Position numbers and translations under genes: made by a program
The notes under the pieces: model-generated
Told to the model about the DNA's origin: nothing
Seen by the model: the letters and a program-made list of their open reading frames with translations, nothing else
Databases searched by the model: none
Source of the DNA: an uncultured Clostridia bacterium
Lineage (GTDB): Bacteria > Bacillota > Clostridia > Oscillospirales > Acutalibacteraceae
Assembly: GCA_947627055.1 (NCBI GenBank)
Contig: CANQUS010000013.1
Coordinates: forward strand, 1 to 48,312
Reading direction: 5' to 3'
Length of the DNA stretch: 48,312 nucleotides
Shown: positions 38,101 through 46,017 of the stretch, piece after piece
Numbering within the stretch: the first letter of the stretch is position 1
Layout of the letters: each line of letters opens with the position of its first letter

Positions 38101-38123
38101 GTATGGGACTGTTTGAGCATTAA
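35109..38123 (+). CDS. Tape measure protein
   Basis: A 1004-residue protein with GTG start. Coiled coil at about 10-160, helical region to 340, Gly-rich linker, then repeats around I-D-W / L-N-W (about 390-615: NIDWDLI, TVDWTAL, GIDWAKA, NIDWWQV), a hydrophobic membrane-like segment (about 615-640), and short tryptophan-spaced helices (KWETTKQ, KWNTIKE, TWETMKT, about 725-800). By the usual ruler relation a tail of roughly 150 nm is expected. Confidence 0.92.
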   Translation: MAQYDGSIRIDTQINTKNANSQLMSLENSIVKTVNQIVSLRSKMDALKDVKIPTQEYKSIESDIAKAEKELEKLIEKQAQMENEGKTGGAAWDRINQRIQAQRDYIEQAKSELQELVNTGRAFTLGSDTERYAGYQQQLEYLENNLDVLTLRHDELEQRQASNISRYRQLGSIATSALKKVGAAIKQFVITPLTLMQSIAKKAFSSIGKSSKSSNNVFQKGFKSILKYGLGIRSFYALINKLRTAVKEGFSNLYNDTNMAAFKSQVDSLKASLLTLKNSFAAAFRPIVEIAIPYIQQLIDYMTRLLNMVGQFMAAITGQKNYTKAIKQTTAAIDAQNKAQNRQLSGLDKLNNLTSGSSGGGGGASTGGMFEEAPVDERWQNIADWLKDMWDKSDFTELGRKLGEKLKQALDSIPWEEIKEKARQLGESLATLINGFIDVEGLGYSIGNTLAQSINTAFEFLNSFVHTLNWSGIGTFLAETLNGLFENIDWDLIKDTFVTGAEGLGQAINSFAEHLNWNAVATSISNAVNTFIDTVYAFIDTVDWTALGEKVGTTLSNAWTGIDWAKAGETLGEYFIAFFDFIGTAIENIDWWQVGESVKDFLVNIDWAGVAESFFEAIGAAIGGLAAFIGGLIGDGVEDAKQYFQDKIEEAGGNVVEGILVGIAEALVNIGKWINEHIFQPFIEGFKKAFGINSPSTVMKEQGTYIIQGLLDGITSLVDDVTEIWNKMKEKALEIWETVKTSLTEKWETTKQNATDKWNTIKENLNTTWETMKTTAETDFTAIKDYIQDKWNETEENTDGTWGRIKQTVSSITADVKSSISSRFTEILGSFGIFSSNAQSNWTNTWENIKSKLGSILGSIKDAVSNAFDWISNKISSIGSAISGAFSSTSSATSAYSISAPYGTQVAALSNMDFPAYATGQVIPASMKKHLAWLGDNNRETEVVSPLSTIEKAVENVALRMGGMNKGKITLEIPINLDGRQITKVVEEYDLQAFETRGMGLFEH

Positions 38124-38134
38124 GGGGTGGCTGT

Positions 38135-38539
38135 ATGGCATATAGCGGATTTTTTTTCAAGTTTGGGGAATTTGTGTTCCCAAACAAATACATAGAATGG
38201 GACACATACGACAGCGCGCCGTCACAAAGACTGGACTTGGACAGTTATACAGACGCTAACGGAGTGACGCACAGGAACGCCCTAGAGCATACCAAAACGG
38301 AGATTAAATTTACTACTGGGGAAGTGTGGGAAGATGTCTGGGATATGCTTATGGGCGGCATAGAGGCTAACTACCAAAATCCCAAAGAGCGTGACGCTTA
38401 TTGCACTTATTATGATTTTGAAAAGCGTGACTATAAGACGGGGCATTTTTATTTAGACCCGAGCTTTAGGGTGAGCGCAAACGACCTAAAAGGCAGGCTA
38501 CGCTATAACAAAGCAAACTGGTTATTTATTGAGTATTAA
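38135..38539 (+). CDS. Distal tail protein-like (DUF6711)
   Basis: A 134-residue protein after the tape measure, with GFFFKFGEFVFPNKYI at the start, EWDTYDSAPSQRLDLDSY and a beta-rich body. Matches the small tail-tip protein that sits between tape measure and tail-associated genes in A118-like phages. Start ATG 38135. Confidence 0.75.
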   Translation: MAYSGFFFKFGEFVFPNKYIEWDTYDSAPSQRLDLDSYTDANGVTHRNALEHTKTEIKFTTGEVWEDVWDMLMGGIEANYQNPKERDAYCTYYDFEKRDYKTGHFYLDPSFRVSANDLKGRLRYNKANWLFIEY

Positions 38540-38549
38540 GGGTGCAAAA

Positions 38550-40676
38550 ATGATTGATTATGAGCATTTTGACCTGTTTCAACAGGACAGCGTCGATAAA
38601 CAGCTAACAATTCAATACGACAATACCACAATCACCAATGAGGATATTTTTGAGCAGACAATGACGCTTGATGAGGCTTTATGTTCGCAAAAAGAGCTGC
38701 GTTTTGGCTCTTGCGAGGCGAGCGTTATCAAGTTTAAGATTGCGAACATATTTTTGCCGATGTACGGTAAGGAAATTACCACCAAAATAGTACCTGAAAA
38801 GCACAATGCCGAGCCTCTACAAATTGGGAAATATAAGGTGGAAACCGATACGCCTACAGCAGACAGGCAGTGGCGCGAAATTACGGCGTATGACGCTATG
38901 CACGACATTGTTAATGCTGATGTTGCAGAATGGTACAACACAATTCTGCCAAACGACGACAGCACCGTTACCCTGAAACAGTTCAGACAGAGCTTTATAA
39001 AACATTTTGGGCTTGAGGAAGTAATACCAAAGGACGGGCTTGCGAATGACAATATGACAGTCCGAAAAACCATAGGCGTAGTGGCAAGCAGTGAAACGAG
39101 CGGAAGCGGTGGAACTAAAAGCGTTATCGGTGAAGCATTAAGCGGTAACACTGTAGTAACAAAAATGTGCGAGATTAACGGCTGTTTTGGACATATAGGC
39201 AGGGACGGAAAATTCCATTACATTTATCTGCCACAGGACATTCAAGGGTTATATCCTTCAAACACTTTGTTCCCAGACCACGCGCCGGATTATCTGTCGC
39301 AGGCAGAAACAGGGCATTTGTACCCGCAAGACCCTAAAGGTATACCAATAGGCGGGAAAGGAACATACATAGACGCGAAATATGATGATTATATATGCCG
39401 CACAATCAATCAAATACAGATAAGGCAAAAAGAAAATGACATAGGTGTGATTTACCCTGAAAAAGTGAATGGAACGCCGAACACTTACATTATTGAGGAT
39501 AATTTCCTTGTTTATGGTATGTCTAGTGAAGAACTTAAAGAGGTTGCCAAAAACATCTTTGAGAGGGTAAAAGGCGTAATTTACAGACCGTTTGAGGCGA
39601 ATATACAAGGCAATCCCTGTTTTGAGGTTGGCGACCCGATAAGGCTTGTGACGCGGTATGAGCTGATTGAAAGCTACATCTTGGAACGGCACTTAAAGGG
39701 TATACAGGCACTTAGGGACACATTTTCAGCTAAGGGCGTTGAGAGATACTCTGAAAAGGTAAACTCCGTTCATAGCTCAATATTGCAGCTCAAAGGCAAA
39801 ACAAACACTCTTACGCGGAACATAGAAGAAACGAACCTTGCAATGGCTGATATGGATAAGGCATTAAGAACCGAAATATCCGTTACCGCTGCGGGGCTGT
39901 CTGCGGACATTCAGGCAGAAAAAACCCGCGCGGAGGGAGAAGAGCAGGAATTATCAAACAAGATAGATGTTACGGCGGAAGGCTTAAGAGCAGATATTCA
40001 GTCGGAAACAGAGCGCGCGACAGGCGAAGAAGAAAGTTTATCCAATAGAATAACCGTGACAGCCGAGGGTTTAACAGCGAGCATTGAGGCAGAAAAAACA
40101 AGGGCGACAGGCGAAGAAGAAAGACTATCAACAGACATCATTGCGCTTGCTGGACAAATCATTTTAAAGGTTGACAGTGACGGCAACATTGCGCAGGTAG
40201 AGTTGTCTGCCAATGCCGACACGGGCAGCGTTTTCAAGGTGCAAGCGCAAAACATTTCACTAAGCGCGGAGGAGGCAATTTCCTTATTAACCGGCGGCAA
40301 CTTAAACCTTACCGGCAAACATATAGTAATTAATTCGACAAATTTTAATGTTGATGAAAACGGCAATGTCCAATGCCATAATATTACGGCGTTTTCCATA
40401 AGCGGTGAGGCGGTCAACCAATTTAACAACACAGTATCAGATACAGAGGCTATGCGATTGGCAAGAGAAGCAATATCAAACGCTGCGAGCGCTGCGAGCG
40501 CGGCAAGTTCGGCGGCAAGCACAGCGCAAAGCGCGGCGAATAAGGCGCAGGAAACAGCAAACACAGCCAATTCGACCGTAAGCAATCTTAACAGCGTTAT
40601 TATACCACAGATAAATGGCTGGATTAGACAGATGAGCACACAGCTACAGGCATTAGGGCAGCCTGGAATATCATAA
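38550..40676 (+). CDS. Tail tip / baseplate protein with coiled-coil repeats
   Basis: A 708-residue protein; ATG 38550 preferred. The N-terminal ~400 residues follow the phage tail endopeptidase-like/hub pattern (LRFGSCEASVIKFKI early on). Residues about 450-545 contain three ~32-residue repeats of the form (V/T)-T-A-x-G-L-x-A-D-I-Q-x-E-x-x-R-A-x-G-E-E, likely a trimeric coiled coil. The C-terminus is Ala/Ser-rich. Probably the tail hub and attachment point for fibres. Confidence 0.8.
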   Translation: MIDYEHFDLFQQDSVDKQLTIQYDNTTITNEDIFEQTMTLDEALCSQKELRFGSCEASVIKFKIANIFLPMYGKEITTKIVPEKHNAEPLQIGKYKVETDTPTADRQWREITAYDAMHDIVNADVAEWYNTILPNDDSTVTLKQFRQSFIKHFGLEEVIPKDGLANDNMTVRKTIGVVASSETSGSGGTKSVIGEALSGNTVVTKMCEINGCFGHIGRDGKFHYIYLPQDIQGLYPSNTLFPDHAPDYLSQAETGHLYPQDPKGIPIGGKGTYIDAKYDDYICRTINQIQIRQKENDIGVIYPEKVNGTPNTYIIEDNFLVYGMSSEELKEVAKNIFERVKGVIYRPFEANIQGNPCFEVGDPIRLVTRYELIESYILERHLKGIQALRDTFSAKGVERYSEKVNSVHSSILQLKGKTNTLTRNIEETNLAMADMDKALRTEISVTAAGLSADIQAEKTRAEGEEQELSNKIDVTAEGLRADIQSETERATGEEESLSNRITVTAEGLTASIEAEKTRATGEEERLSTDIIALAGQIILKVDSDGNIAQVELSANADTGSVFKVQAQNISLSAEEAISLLTGGNLNLTGKHIVINSTNFNVDENGNVQCHNITAFSISGEAVNQFNNTVSDTEAMRLAREAISNAASAASAASSAASTAQSAANKAQETANTANSTVSNLNSVIIPQINGWIRQMSTQLQALGQPGIS

Positions 40677-40690
40677 ACGGAGGTGTAAAA

Positions 40691-42910
40691 ATGGCATATC
40701 AAAAAGTATACGCCCGTATCAATTGGGAAAATTGGCCGAGTGATGAAACGCCGCTGAATGAGCAAAACCTTAACAAAGTTGATAAAGCCACAGACCAGTT
40801 AGACGACCGCGTCATACATCTGGATACGAGCAAATTTGACAAGTCCGAGGCACAGACGCTTATCAAGGATTTTTCCATTGACAGGGCTACAGGCGTAATT
40901 ACACTAACCAGATACAACAACACGCAGATTATCATTGACACTCTGCTGGAAAAAATCGCGGTAAACTTTGACTATGATGTTGAAACGCAAAGGCTCATCA
41001 TTACACTTGACGACAACACGAAGAAGTATATAGACCTAAAGGCACTTATAACGCAGTTTGAGTTTGACGGCAGCGACACGATAGATTTTAGCGTGGACGC
41101 GGCGGGGCACGTGACGGCAATCGTCAAGGAAGGCAGTATTGAGGAGAAACACCTGCGCCCCGACTACCTAGCCGACATAAAGGTTGAACGCGCCAAAGCA
41201 GAAGCGGCAAGGGACGGCGCGGAGGCGGCAGAGGCGCACGCAAAAGACAGCGAAACAAAGGCAAAGGCAAGTGAAACAGCGGCGGCGGCAAGCCAGACGG
41301 CGGCGGCACAGTCCGCCTCTAGTGCGGCAACCAGCGCAAGTACCGCAACTACGCAGGCGAACAATGCTTCTAAATCAGCTTCAGCGGCGGCGGCAAGTCA
41401 AACAGCGGCGGCAACCAGCGCGGCAAATGCCAAGACCAGCGAGGACAATGCCAAGACTAACGCTACGGCGGCGGCGACAAGCGCAACGAACGCCTCAAAG
41501 TCTGCCACAAATTCAGCCAACAGCGCAACCGACGCGTCAAATTATGCCAAAAATGCCAAGAGCTGGGCAGTGGGCGGTACAGGCTCAAGAAATGGTGAAG
41601 ATACGGACAACTCGAAGTATTATTATCAGCAGTCCAAAAATATTTATGATGATTTCACTAGCGCAGGCAATGTTACGGGCGTTAAAGGTAATGCAGAGCA
41701 AACCTACCGAACGGGGCAAGTAAATTTAACGCCTGCCAATATCGGCGCATTGGCGGCTACAGCCACGGCGGTTGCGGCTACAAAGCTTGCGGCGGCACGG
41801 AATTTGAAGGTAAATTTAGCAGCTACAGCTGCGCAATCTTTTGACGGTACGGCTAATGCGGAGAATATAGGCGTTAGTGGTGTATTGCCTGTCGCAAACG
41901 GCGGTACTGGACAAACAACTGTTCTAAATTACGCCAAACAGATATGGAACAACACGGGCAAGAGGATAAATGCCAGCTTCGCTTCTCAATTCAGAACTCA
42001 AACGTATGGAAGCACTGCACAAGGGTATTATGTTACTCCAATAAGGCAAGACGCTTCTAATGTGGCAAATTCACCGATATATGGTCCTGGGTTGGCGTTC
42101 GGCGGAGGCGATACTCACGGTTATTTGCTGATGAATTACGGTAGTGCTGGCTTCTATGTTGGTTCAGGTAATGCTGATAAACTTATTTGGACCAAGAAAG
42201 TGCTTCTTGACGGTGACATCACTCCTGCAAGCATAGGCGCGTTAGCTTCCGCTGCGACAGCCGCCGCCGCAACAAAATTAGCCGCTTCCCATAACCTCAA
42301 GGTCAACCTCGCCACAACTAACGCACAAGCCTTTAACGGAACAGCAGACGCTACAAATATAGGTGTGGCAGGAGTATTGCCAATAGCTAATGGCGGTACG
42401 GGAAATACGGTAGGTAAAGCGGCTATGGTGGCTGGTACGTACAAATCTGGAGGAGGAGCTCAACCTCCTAACTGGATTGGCAAAGGCAATGTTAAGTTTG
42501 CTATGATGAACGGCTTTCCCGGAATTTCAGGGCTGCTTCCTACATATTGTGACTGTATTCTTATGGATACATATCCGACGGGCACTGATGTTCCTTGGGC
42601 GACGGCAATAGCTGTAAGTAGGCAAAATCCACCAAGAGCATTCATAGCTTCTGGAGATGATACAAATGCGACTTCTTGGACTGCTGGACTCGAACTAAAA
42701 ACCCTCAAAATGGTTCAAGGCACATTGGCAGCAAAGGCAACGTCAATCACACTGAAAAGCAGCTACATAACCACAAGCAGCTTATTGTCATTCTATACGT
42801 CAGATTACAAAGTAGCTCCAACTGGTGCAACTGTGTCTGCGGGTAAGGTTGTATTAACGTTCAAAGCCCAGTCAGCAGCTCTTACAGTGGCTGTTACTGT
42901 GGATAATTAA
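40691..42910 (+). CDS. Tail fibre / receptor-binding protein
   Basis: A 739-residue protein. The N-terminal part is an attachment domain; residues about 160-300 are an Ala/Ser/Thr-rich trimeric coil (very low complexity, in which other frames look spuriously open); then two copies of a LxxAxNLKVNLA...GVLPxANGGTG unit, at about residues 370-412 and 536-578, as in many tail fibres; the C-terminal ~180 residues would carry the receptor-binding tip. Confidence 0.8.
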   Translation: MAYQKVYARINWENWPSDETPLNEQNLNKVDKATDQLDDRVIHLDTSKFDKSEAQTLIKDFSIDRATGVITLTRYNNTQIIIDTLLEKIAVNFDYDVETQRLIITLDDNTKKYIDLKALITQFEFDGSDTIDFSVDAAGHVTAIVKEGSIEEKHLRPDYLADIKVERAKAEAARDGAEAAEAHAKDSETKAKASETAAAASQTAAAQSASSAATSASTATTQANNASKSASAAAASQTAAATSAANAKTSEDNAKTNATAAATSATNASKSATNSANSATDASNYAKNAKSWAVGGTGSRNGEDTDNSKYYYQQSKNIYDDFTSAGNVTGVKGNAEQTYRTGQVNLTPANIGALAATATAVAATKLAAARNLKVNLAATAAQSFDGTANAENIGVSGVLPVANGGTGQTTVLNYAKQIWNNTGKRINASFASQFRTQTYGSTAQGYYVTPIRQDASNVANSPIYGPGLAFGGGDTHGYLLMNYGSAGFYVGSGNADKLIWTKKVLLDGDITPASIGALASAATAAAATKLAASHNLKVNLATTNAQAFNGTADATNIGVAGVLPIANGGTGNTVGKAAMVAGTYKSGGGAQPPNWIGKGNVKFAMMNGFPGISGLLPTYCDCILMDTYPTGTDVPWATAIAVSRQNPPRAFIASGDDTNATSWTAGLELKTLKMVQGTLAAKATSITLKSSYITTSSLLSFYTSDYKVAPTGATVSAGKVVLTFKAQSAALTVAVTVDN

Positions 42911-42923
42911 GGGAGGCGATTAA

Positions 42924-43523
42924 ATGGCTTTATACAGAGTGTCCGTCGGAGGCGGCGCGGTGGGCAATGCGGCTGTTGGTGACGTGTTGAGCGGGAAAAC
43001 GTTCAGTTCTGAAACGGCTGGCTCTGACGCGACTGGTACTATGGCTAATTACGGCAGCAAGACGGTAGAAGGGGGAAAGGTTACAAGTGATAATACAAAA
43101 ACTTATGTGAATGTTAAGAGTGCAGGGTATTATGATACGAGTAGTAAGTTGAGTGTGCTAAATAGCGATTTAGCGTCAGCATCCCTGCATTTTGATTTGC
43201 AAACTGACGCCAGTTTAGACTGGTCGCCAGGAACAGATGCTACAGGAGAAACGTATATAAGAAATATTGATATATCTAATTTCAAAACAATAAAAGTAAG
43301 TAACTTTTCGTGTATAAGGATTAGTGCCAGTGGGCAAGTTTCTTCTAAACATTCTAAAGACACGATATCTATATACTTAGATGACGGTAGTCCGATTACA
43401 CTTACCAGTGGATCATACAATATTAGCGGTCACAAAACACTTGAAATTCTTATGCGAGCGTTTGCACCAGCAGATAACAGTTATTACTACAAAAGGGTAA
43501 GCGCGACTATAGATATAAGTTAA
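42924..43523 (+). CDS. Secondary tail fibre / adhesin-like protein
   Basis: A 199-residue protein: N-terminal DVLSGKTFSSETAGSDATGTMANYG, a unit that repeats in many phage fibre tips, then a beta-rich domain with a carbohydrate-binding look. Codon use becomes more AT-rich in its C-terminal half than in the flanking genes, suggesting exchange of the tip domain. Confidence 0.65.
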   Translation: MALYRVSVGGGAVGNAAVGDVLSGKTFSSETAGSDATGTMANYGSKTVEGGKVTSDNTKTYVNVKSAGYYDTSSKLSVLNSDLASASLHFDLQTDASLDWSPGTDATGETYIRNIDISNFKTIKVSNFSCIRISASGQVSSKHSKDTISIYLDDGSPITLTSGSYNISGHKTLEILMRAFAPADNSYYYKRVSATIDIS

Positions 43524-43531
43524 TTTATGTT

Positions 43532-43561
43532 TTGACACCACGAACACGTACTATGTATATG
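43532..43561 (+). promoter_or_regulatory. Sigma-A-like promoter before the lysis genes
   Basis: A perfect TTGACA (43532-43537) with 18 bases to TATATG (43556-43561). It lies in the 111-base gap between the fibre genes and the lysis cassette. The -10 box is imperfect. Confidence 0.4.
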
Positions 43562-43634
43562 CAAACACAGACAGGATTAGAACGGCACACAAAAGAAATG
43601 CGGTATAAGAAAATTTGAAGGAGGTATATCAAAA

Positions 43635-44003
43635 ATGTATCAAGTAATCATTCTTTACAATGAGGAAAACACCCACAGCTACTATCAGCACTACTATTTG
43701 TCAGACAACACAGAGTTAGGCAACATTACCTGTGACGAGTTACCACCCTATCAGGACATAAACAAGGCGCGTGCCTGCTATTGGGACTTTGACAATCAGC
43801 AGTGGATTTACGACGAGAAAATGTATCAAAAGATACTCGCGGAAAACGCGCAAAGGCAAGCCGAGGAAGATGAGCGTCGCAGACAGCAGGAAGCCCAGCC
43901 GACTATCGAAGAATTGTCGGAGGCGGTTATGGAACTAGCAAATGGGCAGTCTGACCTTGAAGACGCAATCACAGAACTTGCAGGACTGTTGGCAGGAGAA
44001 TAA
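43635..44003 (+). CDS. Hypothetical protein before the lysis cassette
   Basis: A 122-residue protein behind GAAGGAGGT. N-terminal beta-rich half with YYQHYYLSDN, then a strongly charged Gln/Glu/Arg-rich helix (ENAQRQAEEDERRRQQE). Resembles small phage proteins found before XkdX. Unknown. Confidence 0.6.
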   Translation: MYQVIILYNEENTHSYYQHYYLSDNTELGNITCDELPPYQDINKARACYWDFDNQQWIYDEKMYQKILAENAQRQAEEDERRRQQEAQPTIEELSEAVMELANGQSDLEDAITELAGLLAGE

Positions 44004-44019
44004 TAAGGAGGATAAAGCT

Positions 44020-44124
44020 ATGGCGAAAATCTATTACAAGCGTATAATCGCGGAACTGATGACAATCGACGACGTACCGTCAAAATGGCGCGCGGCGGTT
44101 GAGGCTATGTTAGCAGAGGATTAA
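44020..44124 (+). CDS. xkdX: XkdX family protein
   Basis: A 34-residue protein behind AAGGAGG, with the family pattern IYYKRIIAELMTIDDVP(S/E)KWRAAVEAML. XkdX proteins occur right before the lysis genes of PBSX-like phages; function unclear. Confidence 0.8.
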   Translation: MAKIYYKRIIAELMTIDDVPSKWRAAVEAMLAED

Positions 44125-44136
44125 GGGGGTGAAAAT

Positions 44137-45048
44137 ATGTCAAAAACAGGCGCAGATGTTTCAAAATGGAACAAAATCAACAACTACACAGAGGTCAGAA
44201 ACGCGGGACTGGACTTTGCAATTGTCAAGGTAATCAATTCGTCCAACAAAGCAGACGGCCTATTTAACACGCACATTGCAGGCTTTAACAGCGTCGGCAT
44301 ACCAATCATTGGCGGTTACACATACAGCTATGCGAACACGACGGAGAAAGCCAAAAAATCAGCAGACGCGTTTGTAAGCGTCGGCGCGCCAAAGGGCATT
44401 GATACAATGTGGCTTGACCTGGAGGACAATGCCGTCAAGGGGCTTGGCTCAAAGATTGTTGACATAATCAACATTTACCGCGATACGGCAAAAAGCGCGG
44501 GTATGGGGTTTGGGATTTACACAGGCTTATCTTATTACAAGCCATACCTAAAGCCCTACATCAAGCAGATTGAGGGCATACCCATATGGTGGGCGCGTTA
44601 TCCGTATGTCAAAGACTTCAAAATTTCTACGGCAGTACCAGACACAAAGTATCTGCCTACAGATTTTGCGGTTGACGGTTGGCAGTACACTTCTAAGGGC
44701 GTAGTATCGGGCATTAGCGGATATGTTGACTTGAATATATGGTATGATAAAGAGCCGTTTGACAATACCGCAGAGCGTGAGATACCAGTAGAGTTTAATC
44801 CATTCACAGAACCAGTAAGCAATGTAAAGTTAGGCGCTCTCGGTAACGACGCGAACTGGGTACTATGGTACTTATGGCGTTTTGGCAAGCTGGTTGACGA
44901 AAACGGCGCGCCCGACACGCGATATATTGACGGCGTTATAGGCGTTGATACGGTACAGAAAATCAAGGAAGTGCAGCAGATTTTAGGGCTTGACGCTGAC
45001 GGCATCGTCGGTAAAATCACGCGCTCCGTATGGAAAAAAATATGTTAA
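44137..45048 (+). CDS. Endolysin (GH25 muramidase with peptidoglycan-binding domain)
   Basis: A 303-residue lysin. The N-terminal GH25 domain has GADVSKWN (Asp 7) and MWLDLEDN (Asp 94, Glu 96), the catalytic acidic residues of this family, and ends near residue 205. The C-terminal ~80 residues (GVIGVDTVQKIKEVQQILGLDADGIVGKITR) are a peptidoglycan-binding repeat. No signal peptide, so it depends on the holin encoded next. The endolysin gene precedes the holin gene, the reverse of the most common order. Confidence 0.9.
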   Translation: MSKTGADVSKWNKINNYTEVRNAGLDFAIVKVINSSNKADGLFNTHIAGFNSVGIPIIGGYTYSYANTTEKAKKSADAFVSVGAPKGIDTMWLDLEDNAVKGLGSKIVDIINIYRDTAKSAGMGFGIYTGLSYYKPYLKPYIKQIEGIPIWWARYPYVKDFKISTAVPDTKYLPTDFAVDGWQYTSKGVVSGISGYVDLNIWYDKEPFDNTAEREIPVEFNPFTEPVSNVKLGALGNDANWVLWYLWRFGKLVDENGAPDTRYIDGVIGVDTVQKIKEVQQILGLDADGIVGKITRSVWKKIC

Positions 45049-45059
45049 GGAGGGGTTAT

Positions 45060-45536
45060 ATGATGAGGATCAGAGTAAACAAAGGGCAGGCGTTAATCAC
45101 AGTCGCAATATCCGCCGTAATAGACTTTTTAGGCATTTTGGCAGTGCCAGTGTTTCTTATGGTAGGCTGCAACATAATTGACTACATTACAGGCATAGCA
45201 GCGTCAAAGTACCGCGATGAGAAAGTAAACAGCTACAAAGGTATGAGGGGAATTATTAAGAAAGTGTGTATGTGGCTCTTAGTCGTGATAGGTGCAGTGG
45301 TTGACACGCTGATACAGTACGCCGCCGAGGTTATGGGCATGAATTTCCAAGTGCCGTTCATAATCGCCACGCTTGTGGCGGTGTGGATTGTCGTTAATGA
45401 GGTTATCAGCATTTTGGAAAACATAATTGACATCGGCGTTGCCCTGCCTCCGTTCCTTATGCCGATTGTGAAGCGGATTAAGAAAGAGGTTGAGGAAGCA
45501 GGAGAAGATAAAGCCCAAAATGGTACAAAAGATTGA
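45060..45536 (+). CDS. Holin (phage holin family, PF05105-like)
   Basis: A 158-residue membrane protein starting at ATG 45060 behind AAGGAGGGG. Hydrophobic segments near residues 10-40 (with GCNIIDYITGIAASKYR, a family hallmark) and about 58-120, and a charged C-terminus. It forms membrane holes that release the endolysin. The conserved phage promoter copy 4 lies in its last codons. Confidence 0.8.
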   Translation: MMRIRVNKGQALITVAISAVIDFLGILAVPVFLMVGCNIIDYITGIAASKYRDEKVNSYKGMRGIIKKVCMWLLVVIGAVVDTLIQYAAEVMGMNFQVPFIIATLVAVWIVVNEVISILENIIDIGVALPPFLMPIVKRIKKEVEEAGEDKAQNGTKD

Positions 45537-45552
45537 ATGATTGATGTATAAT
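45517..45552 (+). promoter_or_regulatory. Conserved phage promoter copy 4
   Basis: AAAATGGTAC at 45517-45526, inside the end of the holin gene, 20 bases, TATAAT at 45547-45552. Its transcript would begin near 45559 and meet a strong terminator at 45588-45627, giving a ~70-nt RNA, or read through into the antisense strand of the lysogeny operon. Confidence 0.65.
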
Positions 45553-45587
45553 ATAATTATTCCTAATCTTCCTTTATAATATAAGGG

Positions 45588-45627
45588 AAAAGCCGTTCCT
45601 GTATCTTGGCAGCAGGGGCGGCTTTTT
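45588..45627. terminator. Strong bidirectional terminator between the late and lysogeny operons
   Basis: A 14-bp stem (45588-45601 with 45613-45626, two G-U pairs) and T tail on the plus strand; the minus strand also ends in TTTT. It separates the convergent late and lysogeny operons. Confidence 0.85.
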
Positions 45628-45646
45628 AATGTATCTCATTATTCTT

Positions 45647-45949
45647 TTACGCTTTCCAACTATACCCGCAATTCTGGCATACCGCAATAGTCCTGTTAAT
45701 GGATTTATTTCCGCTTACATTCAATCCGCTGCGAATACCGCCGCCAAACAGCAGCCGTTTCCACCACCCGAACATAAGCCAATATATAGGCTTCCACCAC
45801 CACCCAATGGCAAGCCAATAGATACAGCCTCGGCTTTTCTTTGCCTGCTGTATCACCACTTTATTCGTGCCTACGCCGACATTGCCTGATTGTTCCCTTT
45901 GGTATGTTATGTTGTTGCTTTTGCATTTTGGACACTGTTTGTTGCTCAT
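45647..45949 (-). CDS. Split zinc ribbon with GWWW membrane hairpin
   Basis: A 100-residue protein behind AGGGGGA. One half of a zinc ribbon is at the N-terminus (CPKC, residues 6-9), the other at the C-terminus (CQNC, 91-94); the middle (about 42-68) holds a double membrane segment with IYWLAIGWWW and a second GWWK. The same IYWL-x-x-GWWW unit occurs in the nuclease at 46740, implying that the two proteins share a membrane partner or location. Last gene of the lysogeny operon. Confidence 0.7.
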   Translation of the reverse strand: MSNKQCPKCKSNNITYQREQSGNVGVGTNKVVIQQAKKSRGCIYWLAIGWWWKPIYWLMFGWWKRLLFGGGIRSGLNVSGNKSINRTIAVCQNCGYSWKA

Positions 45950-46017
45950 TGTTTCCCCCTACACATAATATGGATTAGGCTTGCCAAGTATGGCGATAAG
46001 GTCAATAATCCATTTAA

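Noticed and set aside
38930-38960. Further copy of the TGGTAC promoter box
   Set aside because: TGGTACAA occurs inside the tail tip gene but lacks the preceding AAAA and has no -10 box at 20-21 bases.
39998-40765. Minus-strand frame of 255 codons
   Set aside because: It is antisense to the Ala/Ser/Glu-rich repeats of the tail tip protein, with no ribosome binding site.
41184-41723. Arg/Gln-rich plus-strand frame of 179 codons
   Set aside because: It is a shifted frame of the alanine-rich coil of the tail fibre; low complexity keeps several frames open.
41760-42420. Invertible fibre segment for the small serine recombinase
   Set aside because: The two related units in the fibre gene are direct repeats, not inverted ones.
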